Positions 13,201 to 26,000 of a stretch of 64,000 nt of DNA are shown one piece after another. Origin of the DNA: Opisthocomus hoazin (lineage: Eukaryota; Chordata; Aves; Opisthocomiformes; Opisthocomidae). Position 1 is the first letter of the stretch; each line of letters opens with the position of its first letter. The position numbers and the translations under genes are program-made. The stretch covers positions 16,714,615 through 16,778,614 of the forward strand of contig NC_134429.1 in assembly GCF_030867145.1 (NCBI RefSeq), written 5' to 3'. Under the pieces are notes generated by a model. The model ran no database searches. It had not been told where the DNA came from and saw nothing but the letters and a program-made list of their open reading frames with translations.

Positions 13201-14369
13201 CGCTGCAGTGTCTGCACTCTGTGGCCTCTGCCCAAGTGGCCTCGTAACCCTGGATGGGAAATGTGCCCTAGGAGAGAATTTCATCCCAGTCCTGGCACAG
13301 GGGCAGAGCTGGGTCTCCCGTGCTCAGATCCTCTTTGGCTCAGCTGCAGAGGATCGGGCGTGCAGGTGGCTGCAAGCGGTGGGACATCTTTGCAGGACCA
13401 GCTCGGTCCTCGCCTGTCCCAGGTGCCAGCCAAGGGAACGCCATGGCACGGGGCCAGGTCAGGGCACAGGCAGCATCCCCAGAGCTGGGTCCAGACCCGG
13501 CACAGTGGGCAGACCCAGGAGGTTTCCATGAAACAGGAGTGTCCCTGTCGTCTCCTCCCATCGCGTCTGCTCCCTCCATCCCTCCCAGCTCATCCAGCTC
13601 CCAAGCTTGGCTGTGCCTCAGCCTCTTTGCTTGGCACAGCAGAGGGGACAGAAACCCCCGTGGAGAGGGGGGAGCAGAGTTTGGCTGGAGGGGAAGGGAC
13701 CGCAAACACCTCACAGACCCCTCCATCCCCTTGTACTGCCCCCCCCCCAGCTGCTTATGGCAGACCAAAATTAGGAGTTAAAGGTTAATGGGTCAAATCT
13801 TCATCAAGGTGACAAGCAGCACACTGGCTTTTCCAAGAAAGCCATGGCCACCCCATTGCCCCAACCCCGTGGCACACTCAGGTCACCCCAGCCCTTACCT
13901 TGCTCCAGAGGGGAGAGCTCGCCATGTGCGTGGAAATGTCCCCATGTCCCATAAGCTCCAGTCAGGGCCCCTCACTTTGATACTGTAATTTAGCAACACG
14001 AAAACAGTTGTGTTCTGAAATTAAGCATACAAGGAGCTCTCCTTAAGCTGGGGGAATTATTTCCACATCATTTCAAATTTTCTGCTCTATTAATTTCCCT
14101 CTAGTCTGTTATTTTCTTCATTTGTCCCAAGGCTCCTGGGTTTCAGCAGAGCCAGCGTTAGGCATGATGCTTAGTCCCTTCTCCTCCAGCCAAATCCCAG
14201 TGGTTGTCTGGGCATCCAGCTTGCTGGATCCCTGTAGGTTCAGCCAGGTCCTGGACTTGCAGGCCAGAGCTGCCCCAGGGTACTGGATGCTCCTCCAGCA
14301 CCATCATCTCCAGTCCTTCAGAAGGAGAACCTGCACTAGGCAAAGGGACACGAGGCTGACTCGGTGCCT
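10256..14369. other. Intergenic DNA, no gene recognised
   Basis: No coding exon, RNA gene or repeat family is supported. The longest open frame (12982-13788, +, 268 codons) is a Ser/Pro/Gly-rich translation of GC-rich DNA that overlaps other equally open frames and resembles no protein family. The sequence alternates GC-rich stretches (10.55-10.70 kb, 12.6-12.9 kb) with AT-rich ones (13.98-14.12 kb). Confidence 0.55.
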
Positions 14370-14613
14370 GCCTGCATCATGAGGAACATGAGGAAGAGGT
14401 CATGCCTGAACATGAGGAAGAACTTCTTCACCCTGAGGGTGATGGAGCCCTGGTCCAGGCTGCTCAGGGAGGTTGTGGAGTCTCCTTCTCTGGAGATATT
14501 CAAGACCTACCTGGACGCGGTCCTGTGCAGCCTGCTGTGGGTGACCCTGCTTGGGCAGGGGTTGGACTGGGTGACCCACAGAGGTCCCTGCCAACCCCGA
14601 CCATTCTGGGATC
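14370..14613 (+). mobile_element. CR1 LINE 3'-end fragment, sense
   Basis: It carries 'aacatgaggaagaacttcttcaccctgagggtgatggagccctgg' and ends '...ggggttggactgggtgacccacagaggtccctgccaaccccgaccattctggg'. The words 'aacatgaggaagag' and 'aacatgaggaagaac' at the 5' edge are a short local duplication. The octamer tail is eroded to a single ATTCTGGG. Not functional. Confidence 0.9.
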
Positions 14614-17600
14614 AGGGTTCCCCCAGCAGTGTGTCCCCTCCCAGCAGGCTCCCACCTTTACCCTAGGCTGGAGGGGGCTGGGAGAGGCTGGGACTGAGCT
14701 GCCTGGCCTTTCCTCAGGGATGCTGGCAGTGGAGAAGGCTGCTGCCACCTCTTGTCCTCTCCTAACACTAGATTGGGTGGCAGGGAGGGCAGCTGCTGGC
14801 AGGGCGATGCAGCCTGCAGCGAGCCATCATGTTCTCGGAGGCCTGCACGTTCAGCTGGGCTTGGGGCAGAGCACCCAAAACCAAAAGCCTTTGCCTCAGC
14901 CTCTCCCAGCTCGGGTCCCTGGAGCTCAGGAGCACAGCCCCACGCTTCACCCCTCTCCTCTGCCTTGGAGCTGACATGCACATGCTTACCCAGCAGCATG
15001 GGCACTTGAAAATGGGAATCAGTCTGAAAGGGTTTAAGTTATTTCAGTTCTTGCATTGCATACGTGCTCCAGTCCCTGGTCAGGTTTGCAAGATCTTCTT
15101 TGCAATGAAGAGGTGCCTTGGGGTCCCACCTCTGCCTGCATCCCAGGCTGGTAAACTGCAGCAGCCCAGGACTGTCCCCTTGCTAAACACCCAGTGCCAC
15201 CATCACTGTTTCCTCTGCCAGTGTCTCTCCACAGCTGCTTTCAGGGGCTTCTTTTTGGGGTGCAGATGGTATCACCTGCTTTGCAAAGGGCCATAAGGCT
15301 GAGATTTTGCGGGCTGAAAGCTTCCTGGATGCAGTGCAATCAGAGGACGGTACTGCAGGGATGTGCACGTGGTCTCCTGTTGGGACCCAGCCCAAAAGCA
15401 AGCACAGGGTGGGAAAGGTCCTCTACTGCAGAAGGACAGGCTTGCTACCCTGTGTTGCTCATCTGAGTGTCCCAAGGAGCTAATTTTTTGTAGTCACCCT
15501 GCTTCCTACACGTGTTTGACTTGCACCCTCAGTTATCCAGCCACTGGGCTAGCCTGGAGGGGAGCGAGCACTGAGGGGGTTTTTGGTTGTGTTTGGGTAC
15601 AGCACCCTACCCACACCCCCCAGGGATCCCTCCACAGGGACCCCACAGAGCAGGACTCGGAGACCATGGCCGTGCCCCCCCTCACTGATGTTTTCATCCT
15701 TCTGCCTCATCTCCTCGCTGCTCTTCCCAGCTGGTCGCAAGGGAGAACTTCTGCTGTTCAACAGCAATTTGCCTCAAAAAGCTGCTGCAACAGTAAGATT
15801 GTGTTTCCTTTCCACCAACATCCAGCAGCTGAGCGACGGATGCTGGAGGAGGACTGTGCTTAGCTGCTTCAGCCCCGGTGAAGTTATCATGCAGAAAGTT
15901 CCGGAATATATTTCTGCTCGTGTCCTTATGGGGGATGGAGAATGACCATTTCCAGTGCTTTTAATTTCAATGAGAGGCTGAACAACACCAAGCTGTGGTT
16001 TGCTCTTCCCTGCAGCCTCTGCTGTGTTAGTAAACGGGTGCCTGGAGAGCAGTGGGCAGAGGAAGCCCTTTGCCCCTTCCCTGAGGTGCCATCTCTGTCG
16101 GAGCTGACGGGGTCCACAGGGGCTGTTCGCCACTTGCCAATGTTCTGGAAAGCTGTTTCCAGCGTCTGTCTGTAGGTGTTGTCCTGCAGCTGCTCTCTTC
16201 CAAGTGGCGCTCAGAGTAAAATGCCCGGAGACCCTCTGGGAGTGCCCCCACTCCCTGGGCACTCAGAGGAGAGCGGTGAAGCAGAGGTGGGTCAGAAGCC
16301 CATCCTCACGCTGGTCTTGCCTTCTGCCAAAGGAACGCAGCCCCAGCCGGCTGTTCCTGTAACCTGTCCTCAGACTGGTCCCACGGCTGGAGTGGAGCAC
16401 TGCTCACCCAACATCCACCACGGCCCATGCTGTTAGCAAACATGCTAGGAGTAGCTACGCTGGCATACAGAATAACAATTTCTCATGCCCAAAGATTTTT
16501 TCTGGTCACCCAAAAGCCACGGTTGTCTTTACTTTTTGCCCCTACACCCCGATCTGTTGTATTCTGTCGGTTAAAGCTGGAGCTGTAAAGCTGGTGGCAG
16601 CCACGCAGAGCTGCTGGAGCAGATGGTCTGTATGCTCCTGTTCCACCATTGGCCACCTCCTTACCTTCTTCAAGGTCTCAGCTGAGCTGGGAGGTCGGTG
16701 ATCCCCCACACCAAACCTTGCAAGTCCCACCTGCCAGCTTGCCTCCTGCTACCTGGGGCTGGCTGGCTGTCCTTGTCCCCTCCGTCTCCTCCCTTATTCC
16801 ACAGATCTCAGAGCTGCTCTCGTTGTCTCCTGGCTCTAGTGCTCGCACCCTTCCTGCCCTTCGTGGTTTCGAGTGTGTCTCTTGCTGACCTCTTATTTCG
16901 GGACTGGTGCCCCGCTTGGCTGGACAGCTCGGGCTCTGCCCCCGTGCTGCAGCTGAGCGCTGGGAGCAGGATGCTCTCCGGTGCTGGGGGCTGGATTAAT
17001 CCCCCTGCTCCCCAGCATTCATGCATTTACTTCCCCATGGTGGTCCCTCATTAGCATCCCACTGCTGTCCTCCAGCTGCTTTCCCTGTTTACACCATTTC
17101 CAGGTCTGTGGTAGGACTTCATGAATCATTTATCTTAAGCAGCAATTATTGTGCAAACACGTTATTAATACTGTGGCTATCGGCTTGCTCTGAAAATCAG
17201 AGACAAAGCACGAGGCTTAAACATCTCAGAAGATGGACCGAGGGAGGGATTGTTTCAATTATGTGAGCCCCCCCATCCTCTCCCCACTCACACAAGCAGC
17301 TTCAGGGACGCCTGTGGGGTACCTGGTCTGAGCAGCTCGCCAGCGTGAGGCTCGGAGGCAGCAGGCAGGGAGGGCCTGGCAGGAACAGGGCAGCAGCGAG
17401 TGGGCAAGGCGATCATCCTGCAGCCCAGGGCATGTGGCGGAGCACGACGCCGGGTCGTGCACTGGAGTTTTTGCAGGGCAGCCCAGGAGAGGGGTCTGCC
17501 AGTGACTGCCCCAGAGGAGCGGTGCCTCCTCCCAGAGATCCCCCGTTGCCTTCTGCAGCGGTAGCAGCCCTGGCAGCTAGGGAGGGTGTGAGGTACCTTC

Positions 17601-18459
17601 AGCCGGCCGGGCTGAGCAGACCCTGCAGCTCCCTTCCACTGAGCAGGACTCACGTGCCTGGCTGGGTGCCTGCAGGGACAAGGGCATAGGAGGCTTCAGA
17701 AGTCGTTGGGCAGTATCTGAGGGGAGCAGTGCTCCAGCATGGCTCATTCCAGGGAAACGTGCGAGGAAGAGAAACGCCAAGCTGTCTGTGAAGTGATACC
17801 TTTCTGCAGGAGGGTAAACAACACAACCCTCAGCATCTGGTCAGTGGGGAAAGCTTCAAAAGCTGAAAACAAAGCCAATTCAGTCACAGCTGCGAATCCT
17901 GCGAAGATAAATTGTGTTTGCACGACCTCAATTACTTCGGTTAATTTGTGATGTAATATACAAGGTTTCCTGGTGACAACTGGCATGGCATCATCGCTCT
18001 GCCCCATCCCACACCCGTCAGCCACGATCAGCCCAAACCCTGGGGAAGCACAGGAGTGACCCACACGGTTCCTGGGAACAGTGAGCACCCTGGGGTGGGC
18101 ATCATGAGTCAGGCTGGCTTGTACTCCAATGGGACCAGTTGCCAGGGGATGGACCAGCCCTGAGGACTCATCAGCCTTGTCCTGGACACGCTGGATGAAA
18201 CAAGGAGCCCTTCAGTGCATGAAAATATTGTAGGGTCTGGGTTCAAACAGGTGAGACAAGCACGTTGCAGTGGGGAGCGGGCAGTGAGGGGCTTCGTCTC
18301 ACCTTGCAAGGTAGAGATGCGGGGCTGGGAGGGTTGAAGCCCCGGGGCGAAGGTTGGTGTCAGGTCCAGGGGGAGAAACCAAGCCCTCAAGGTTGATGCG
18401 TGCCAGCTTCTCTCCACCCACCCTTGGAGAGGAGAAAGATGGATTTTGGCACTGCTGGG
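14614..18459. other. Intergenic DNA with one AT-rich candidate element
   Basis: No gene recognised. Positions 17110-17225 are an AT-rich island with words such as CAATTATTG, GTTATTAATAC and TTATCTTAAG within GC-richer surroundings. This is the look of a conserved noncoding element, but nothing here proves conservation. Confidence 0.45.
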
Positions 18460-18740
18460 CACGCACGCTACCGCGTGAGCAGCCCCTGCGTGAAAGCATC
18501 ATCTCCTCCGGCTGCCCCAGCCATCCCCAGCGCTGGCCTCTCCCTGCAGCCCCCCGGGGAGCGTCCCCCGCCGTGCAGCCCCTCGGAGGGGCCTCGGCAC
18601 GGCTGAGGGTGCAGTTCGCAGCGGCGAGGGTCGCGGGAGAGCTTTTTTAGCGACTCCTTCAAAGGCGACGCGTTTGAGGCTGGGGTCACGGGGAGGCCGC
18701 TCCCCGTCGCTTCTCCGTGAGCTCTTCCCCCAGACACACG
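18460..18740. promoter_or_regulatory. CpG-rich patch, possible small CpG island
   Basis: CpG dinucleotides are dense here (for example CCCCCGCCGTGCAGCCCCTCGG, the GCGGCGAGGGTCGCGGG region and GGCGACGCG) compared with neighbouring kilobases. An AT-richer, mixed-complexity block with TTTAGCGACT and AAATATGCAAAC follows to about 19080. It could be an orphan CpG island or a distal regulatory element; no transcript structure is visible. Confidence 0.35.
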
Positions 18741-21574
18741 AAGCTGTTTTCAAACGGATTGGAATGAATCACCTCTACTCCGCAGACAAACTTTTCTCCC
18801 CCTCGTTCTCCTTTGAAGATGCTCACAACATGTTGGACTTATCAAGACTAATTTTAGAGAAAAACAGCAAAAAATATGCAAACTACAGACTCAGGCCCCT
18901 GAAGACTAGAGCGCTGTCGAAGAGCTCTTCTAAGGCGTGCGGATGCAATGAGGCTGCCTTATCTTGGAGTCAGCGCTGGAGCAGAGAGCCACGTAACGAG
19001 GGACTATTTCCCATCTGCTGCATAAATCTAAAGTTACTTCAGGCAGAATGAGGAATCAGAAGATACTTCAAAGGCATTTGAGCTCTGTATCTGTGTCAAA
19101 CCGCAGCTCTAAGCACTCTGTGTCGCCCTCCTATTAAAGATGAACTTTTGTACTCTGTTAGACATCTTAAAAAGCACAAAACAGAAGTTCATTTGCTTTT
19201 CAAGTGCTCCCAACCCCCCCCCCCACTTGTCTCCTTCGCAAAACAGGAGGCTGGTAGGATATTTGTGAACAAACAACCCTGGTTCTGCTGCAGAGGTTTG
19301 GTCCTCGCTGCCGACAGCGGAGGGCTGGGCTGGGTGCGGCGGCAGTGCTCCAGCCTTGCCCCGCACCGGGGGGAAATGTCATCGCCGTGTCAGCGGCACG
19401 GTGGGACCAGGCACCTGCTTCCCACGGACGTGTCCCCAGCAGCTTCTGGGCTGAAAATGTTTGTGCCAGGGGAGATGCAGCTCTGCCCTGCCAGAGACCT
19501 CCGGGGGGAGGGGGGGAGGAAAGTGAATAAGGCTGACTGTCAAGGCATCTCTTTTCCTTGTGGAGTTTGCAGCTTTGTCAGCATTTTTTGAAAAAAGATG
19601 AAATGTGAAGGGTTTTCAGCTGTGAAAATTAATCACTTCATTTTAAGCTAGCACTAAGCCCCGTAGTCTAGGGTCGGCGTGGGATGCTGTGGCATCCCCA
19701 CGCAGGTCACGTTACTCCACGCACCAGTGCCACAAGCACTGCAGGAGATGCTGGCTGGGTGGCGGAGAAGGAGGAACAGCACAGGACACCCCTGGCTGGA
19801 ATCAATTTATGTCATTGGAAGAAAACAAAGAGCTTTGCTGTTTCCAAAATCCACTGTGAGGTTTGGCCTGTTCTTTACGTGCTATTTCTGGACAGGGCTG
19901 TAGCTCTGTTTCGTTAATGAGCACCAGTCCCATTACTGCTGGGGCAGCCAGCAGGGAGGATGGCCCCAAAGAGATGCGTACAGCCAGGCGCTGGGAAGGA
20001 TGGGAGGGTCAAGGCCAAGCAAAGCCTTTAAATCCTCCAGGGTCTGAAGGAAATATTTGTCAGGGGCAGCAGGGAGAAAGCGTATAAGAGGAGAAGGATA
20101 AAGTGTCATGAAGAAAGGGGAAAAGACACGGGTAGAACCTTCTACACAGAGATCAGAGGCAGGGAGCACAGTGGGAGTAATTAGGGGTTTGTTATTCAGG
20201 TGTGAGGCGAAAGGAGGGGAGCATCCATAGGGGAAGAGGAAACAGAGAACAAGGAAGAATCCAGAGTCTGGCAGCAGATGGGCAGGAGGGGATTAGTGCA
20301 AATGCAGGGAACGAAGAGCTAGAGGACCAGCAAAGGAGGTCACAGGTATGGTACAGCAGCCTTGCAAATGGCTGCCACAGTGAATTTCTGCCCTGTCTTC
20401 CCTGGAGAAGGTGAAGTACCTGGCAAAGTCAGTGGGGAGGAGATGGGGTGTCGGATGATGCAAACGAGGGGTCACGGGCACAGCCAGCCACGGCAGCATC
20501 CCTGTCACCTGTGTTGAATTCTGGAGAGAGGGGGGACTGGGTGGTGATGGGGTACTGCTGGCAGAGCTGATGGAAATGAGGAGCACAAAAGACATGAGCT
20601 TTCGAATTAGGAAAGAAAAGAACGCTAGAAACTGTGTCTTAAATGTGTGATTTCTATTTCCGAGCTGGAGCTGCTGCCCATGCGGCTGCACAGAGCCAGA
20701 GACGGGTGCAGGGTGAGGGCAGGTTTGTACAGACCGTTGGAGCTGCCTGAGTTTGGGAGCATCTCCTGTGCCACACTTGCACCTTGCCCTGAGCCCCCCG
20801 GGGTCTGGGGGCACGGCAGTGATGGGACATGCCTTCTGCTACACCCTCCTGGCTTGTGTCTCTGTGGGGTGGGCCCTGGTCCCAGGGGGTTCTGGACCAA
20901 GTTCTAAAGGACGTTCTGGAGGGACCTGTTTCCAGCCTGCGAGAAGTGGTCCTGTGCCAGCAGCAACTCATCTTGGATCAGACCACTCTCACGCGGAGTC
21001 CTGCAAACACATTTGCTAGTCCAAACCGTGCTTGCACCCACAAAGTTACCAAGAGGGGAGTGGAGGCTGGCTGCGTGGATCTGGAAAGCTCCATCAAATC
21101 AAATGGGGAAGAAATCAGACCTTCTCTTCTGGCTTGCAAGTGATTTGCAAACCTCTCTGGTTTCCATTATTGGCAGCAAACCCGCAGCTCAGGGAAACAA
21201 TTCTGAAGCAAACTCAGCGGATAGATTTGGCCTGGACTATTGCCCGCTCACGGCGTGTGTTTTCCCGGTCCCTTTCCCACTCGTGGTGGAGCATCTGAGG
21301 GGCTGTAGCTGCCTGCCCCACCTGCCTTGCGTGAAGCAGCAGAGCCCAGGACCAGCGTGGAATCGGCCGGGCTCTGCATGGCGTGGGAACTGGCAGTGCG
21401 CACTGCAGATAGCCTGCAGAGGCACGGCAAGCCAGAGGACAAGGACCCCCAGAGCCAGGCCACCACCCTTGGCAGAGCTGTCCTCCAGAAACGCATCCCT
21501 TCCCATTTCCAACTCCCAGCCCTTCAGTGTCCCACCCCCAGCAGGACTGCATAGATCTCCACCACATCCCTCTC
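18741..21574. other. Intergenic DNA, no gene recognised
   Basis: No gene or clear repeat. The first 350 bp (18741-19080) are of mixed composition and might be conserved noncoding DNA. A purine-rich stretch runs from about 20090 to 20340 with many GGAAGA/GGGAGA words. The open frame that begins at 21013 (+, 337 codons) crosses into the LINE that follows and is not a gene. Confidence 0.5.
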
Positions 21575-23080
21575 TCTCTCATCTCCCTGGGCTGAACAGG
21601 TCTAATCCATTCAGGCTCTTTCTGTACAGCTACTCTGTCTCTCCCACCACCCCACCTCTCTCCTTTGGTCCTCTTTCTAGCTGTAAGACATCATTTGTTG
21701 GGTGCAAAGGCCTGAACTGCCCACGCTGTTCAACTCACGGGTGCCATACCAAAGTTTCTGTGTTGTTCTCAATACTTCTCTTAACAAATTTGCCTTTCTT
21801 TTCGCTGCTGGGCATAGTTTCACGGTACGACCAGGGAGCTCCGTGTGGCTGCAGGATCCTTTCTGTGTGGTCGTTGCTAATTTGGAGCCCATCACCTTGT
21901 GCAGCTGGGGTTTCTCTTCTGTGTGAATTACTTTGTGTCTTTTGGCACTCAGGGTGCCATTTTTTCTCCCAGACAGTCATCATTTTGACTTTTTTTGCAG
22001 CTCTTCGTGGTCACTTTGGGATCTGAACATTTTGAATAGATTTGCATTGCAGCCTCAGCTGTCACCGTCTCTCTTGGATGTTACAAAAATGTTAACAAGC
22101 CTAGGACTCTCTCTAAAATCCCTGGCCCTCTGACAATGAACTCTTCCATCATGAAAACTGGACTTCTATTCCTAGCTTTTGTTTTCTCCCCTTTAAGCTG
22201 ATCATCAGTCCACAGGCCTGAATCATGCCACCATAGCATCTACAAGAGCCTTTGCTGAGGGACCATAGGCACAGCCTTTTGAGATCCAGGTACGTGATAT
22301 TGACCATATCATCCTTCTGCATGTCCTTTGAGACCTGTTCAGAGATCTCTCCAAGGTCTGAGAGACCTGACTCCCCGTTACAGAAAGTCTCAGGACACTT
22401 TCTTAATAAATAATCTTTATCCAGGTGTCTAATAAGTCTGTTCCTCACTGTGGTTTGCCTCAATTGCTTGATGTGGCTTTCAGACCCACTGGCCGTATGC
22501 CGTCCAGATGGTCACAGAGATTTTTGTGTGGATTGATGTCACATCTGTCACCTTCCACAGCGGTTTGAGGTTACTCACTGGAGTTTGTAGCTGATCTGAT
22601 TTTTTCTGGAAGTCTTGTCTGAATCCAATGTGGTCCAGGCCACGTGGTTTGCAAGGTTTTCAACTCTTCTGGCACTCGTTTTGCTCTGACACCTCTCTTT
22701 GAGGCAATTTCTCAGGTTTATCCCCTGGAAAAGCCCTTGTGGTGTGGGAACTTCCTTGACTGTAGATGTGCAGAACGCCGCTGCAAAGGTTTAGTTTCAC
22801 TTTTCTGTGGAGCTTTGTGCTCCTCCTGTCCTCCTTTAATACACGGTCATCTACGAGAGATGATAGCCTCCTGACGAGCTGGCCTCCCAAAGTGAGGGAA
22901 AAGTTGCATTCTATGCTTTTAAGCTGCTAGCAACTTGCTCTTAAAAAACATTTATTCCTAATATTACAATTTGGCACTTAGTTTTGCAGGGTCTGGGCAC
23001 ATTTCTGTTTTCTGCATTTGCACACTGCTTTCTTTTTTTTGTTTCTAAGAAACTGGTTCACTTTGAAGTTTAACCATAGT
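21575..23080 (-). mobile_element. Ancient CR1/L3-type LINE, antisense, about 1.5 kb
   Basis: On the + strand this follows, piece after piece, the reverse complement of the ORF2 reverse-transcriptase region of old amniote CR1/L3-type elements. There is a 'ctgggctgaacagg' block near 21590, a 'ctaatttggagcccatca' block near 21877, a 'gaaaactggacttctattcc' block near 22156, a 'gagcctttgctgagggacc' block near 22250, and a 'gtgtgggaacttccttgac' block near 22742. Divergence and indels are heavy and no long antisense frame survives. The identification is by recalled consensus patterns, so the subfamily is not given. Confidence 0.68.
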
Positions 23081-26000
23081 AGTGTTCTAAAAACTAGCAA
23101 TGCTGTTGTACAGAGCATTCCTCCAGCTTAATATACAGCTGATGGCAATGCAGAAATTTTACAAATTTTTAGACACTATTTATATTTTTAGACTTTTGCA
23201 AAGTAGTCTAGTACTGCCCTAAAAGTATGGCTTATCATACTGGAAGATAGCAGAGGCAGTCATGTACTAACAAGCGTGACCAAGACCCCAAAATGGATTT
23301 ACCTCATTTGAGAGGCTTTTCCATTAATTTGTTTCACTCCAGGCAAATTATATGTGCCTCTCAAATCAGGCTTAGTGAAGATCTTAGTCACAAACAATTG
23401 GTCTCAAACCTCAGAGATCAAGGGTAGTTGATATCTCTTTTTTCCTCTAATCTAATTTGATTCCCAATAGTCTGTGGCTAATGCGGGCACACAATGCACC
23501 AGACAGAGCATTTGCAGCAGAGACAGGGACGTACAAGACGGTGTTAAGATCTTACTTACATTATTATCTACAGCTACGGCAGTTGCCAGCAGTGCTGGGA
23601 GGATTTGGGGGAGTGGAGGAGCACAGAGACCTTGGCCTGACGCAACCAGGGTCGAGAAAGGAGATCACGATCTTTTAAATATGGAAAGGGATTATCCGAT
23701 TCCAGTGACAATTCTGTTGGCACATAAAATCTGCATAAACAGCCTGTGACCACGATGACATGGAAAATTAAGAGATTCATAAACACACAAAGGGGAACGG
23801 TTTCCCAAGCAGGGAGAAGGGGACAAAGAGGCTTGGGATTAATACGGTAGCAAAGGGTCAAGGCAGCAGTGAGCCTGCTGTTGGAAGTGCAGGTCTGCCT
23901 CACGAGTACTCGTGCAGCCAGTCTGACAGCATCCCCCAGAGAGGCTGACAAGGATGGTCCATCACTGCCTGCGAGCATCTCTTTGTCAGGTCCCGCTGAC
24001 CACCTGCAGGGCCAGAAACCGTTTTTCTCCTTAATAATTTTTTTTTTCCCTGTAACTCAGTCTCTTGGTTCTTTTCCCTGCAGGAGCACTGAAACAGCTG
24101 GAATAATATACAGGGCAAGACCAGTCAGGCCTGATTCATCTGTCACTGTAGCTGAGGTCAGAAAGGAAGCTCCCCCAGCCAGAGATGCTGTTATTTTCCC
24201 TCTTTAATGTAGGTTTTGTCCACTTTCTCCTAGGACTAGTTGGAATTTTCTCCAGAGAGATTGCCTGCTGTCAGTTCTCTTCTTTGACACCTGTCTAGCA
24301 TTGTAAAAAATATCCTGTCTTTGCCTTAGTATTTTACAAGTCTTGGGAATGTGCAGTGAATGTGCTTATGAACAAACATCTGTGATTACCATGACTGTAG
24401 AGAGCTGGGCTTGACTCAGGTGGTCCAGTTTCTCCTTGACCCCTTGGTCCAGGTACATTGTTTTCTTCTGATACGGTAATTTTTGATGTAGGAACCTCTG
24501 AGGGCAAAGAATGACTTTAGGGGACCTGGATGAAGCAGTCAAGGATGAATAGGTGGACAACAAGATGGGACAAGTCACAGCCAGAGATGGTAGTAGGGTG
24601 GAGCTGCAGCCAGTGTCCTTAGGAATCATTTCTGCAGTCCAGGACATTGAAGGTGTTTCAGGGCTACAGCAGACGAAAGTTGCCATAGAAAAAGCTTGAA
24701 ATGTGTGGGACTTGGCTCCTATCTGCATCCCACATCTTCATTAGACACCAAAATAAGCACACAAGTCTAGAAAGGGTTACCTCGATACTGCCGGGGAAGA
24801 CTTGCCAAGGGAAAAAGATGTGCTTGGGGTGACCCAAAGCCTCATTTTGTCTAGAAGGGTCTGCACCAAGCACAGGACAAGACCACAGATTGTGCCCATG
24901 GAGATCGCTGGAAGCCAGGGAACTCCTGAACTTTTCTCCTCACACATGGGCATGGTCCAGGCAGGTAGCTGCTGTGCTGGGAAGGGTCCCGTAGGGCATT
25001 GTGGAGCTCTTCTAAAGCAGCTTTGTGCCAGCCGCATCCTGCAAAGACCTCTGATGGAGAACTCCTGAGAAGGGGCTGAGGCAGGTCCTTGGCACATGGT
25101 GGAAGGGGAAGGATGTGTTGAAATTCAGAACAGCACACCTGAGTGTTTCATTTTAAATTCTCAATTTAGCAGCACCCACATCCTAGCAAATGATATCAAA
25201 ACTGCAGAGAGCAGTTCTGCAAGGAGAATATAGATGGGATGTCGGGGTAAGGAACCCCTCCTCCCACAAGGCTTGTCCATACATCCTGAACCACAGGTGA
25301 TTCCAAGCATGGAGAAAGATATTCGGGTTCACTTGGATGGCCACAAACATGACAGCATCCGCTAGTGCATGAGGGAAAGAAATACTCCAGCCTTGAAGGA
25401 GTGCATGGCAGTGGGGTAGCAGGACCCATCACCTGGGGTCTGGGGATAGTCATGAAGACCTACCATCTGTTCATGACTGGCCACACGGGGCCCTTGACTT
25501 GGCTGTTCTATAAATTTGTTGTGTTCACCTCTTCATGGAGAAGGTATTATTTTCTCTGAACACTGGTATAAATTAATACGTATCCTTACCAAGTGCCCGC
25601 TCTGAATGGCAGGCTGTCTCCAAGGGCACCTCCTGTGAGACCCTCAACAGACACAGGACCACCGGGTCAGCACTGTGCAGGTTGCAGATGTGGCTTGCTG
25701 CTGGCCCCGCTCACAGCAGGGGATTTCTGAGTAGGCATAGCTTTATCTGGGAGAGCTGAAGGGACGTGAATCGCACGGGGCTGTCAGCATCCGGGAGAAG
25801 CACTTTCTGCTTGCAGCAGGACTGGGAGGAGTGGAAGAAATACTCCAGACTTTAAAGAGGATGCAGGGAGCAGCTCACTGCAGGGACTGGCAGCAAGGTG
25901 GTTTTAGTCCGTGTGGCATGGAGCATGCTAAAGACCAGTGGAGGCTCTCAGAAGCTATGTGCAGAGAGACTTACTGGCTCTGTATCCCCTTCTCAGCCTT

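Noticed and set aside
12982-13788. 268-codon + strand open frame
   Set aside because: Low-complexity Pro/Ser/Gly composition from GC-rich DNA, with overlapping frames equally open; no domain, splice or start context supports it.
18674-19051. 125-codon + strand frame in a CpG-rich to AT-rich transition
   Set aside because: No family resemblance or splice structure; more likely noncoding sequence that happens to lack stops.
21013-22026. 337-codon + strand open frame
   Set aside because: It runs from ordinary DNA into an old antisense LINE, resembles no protein family, and its second half is explained by the repeat.
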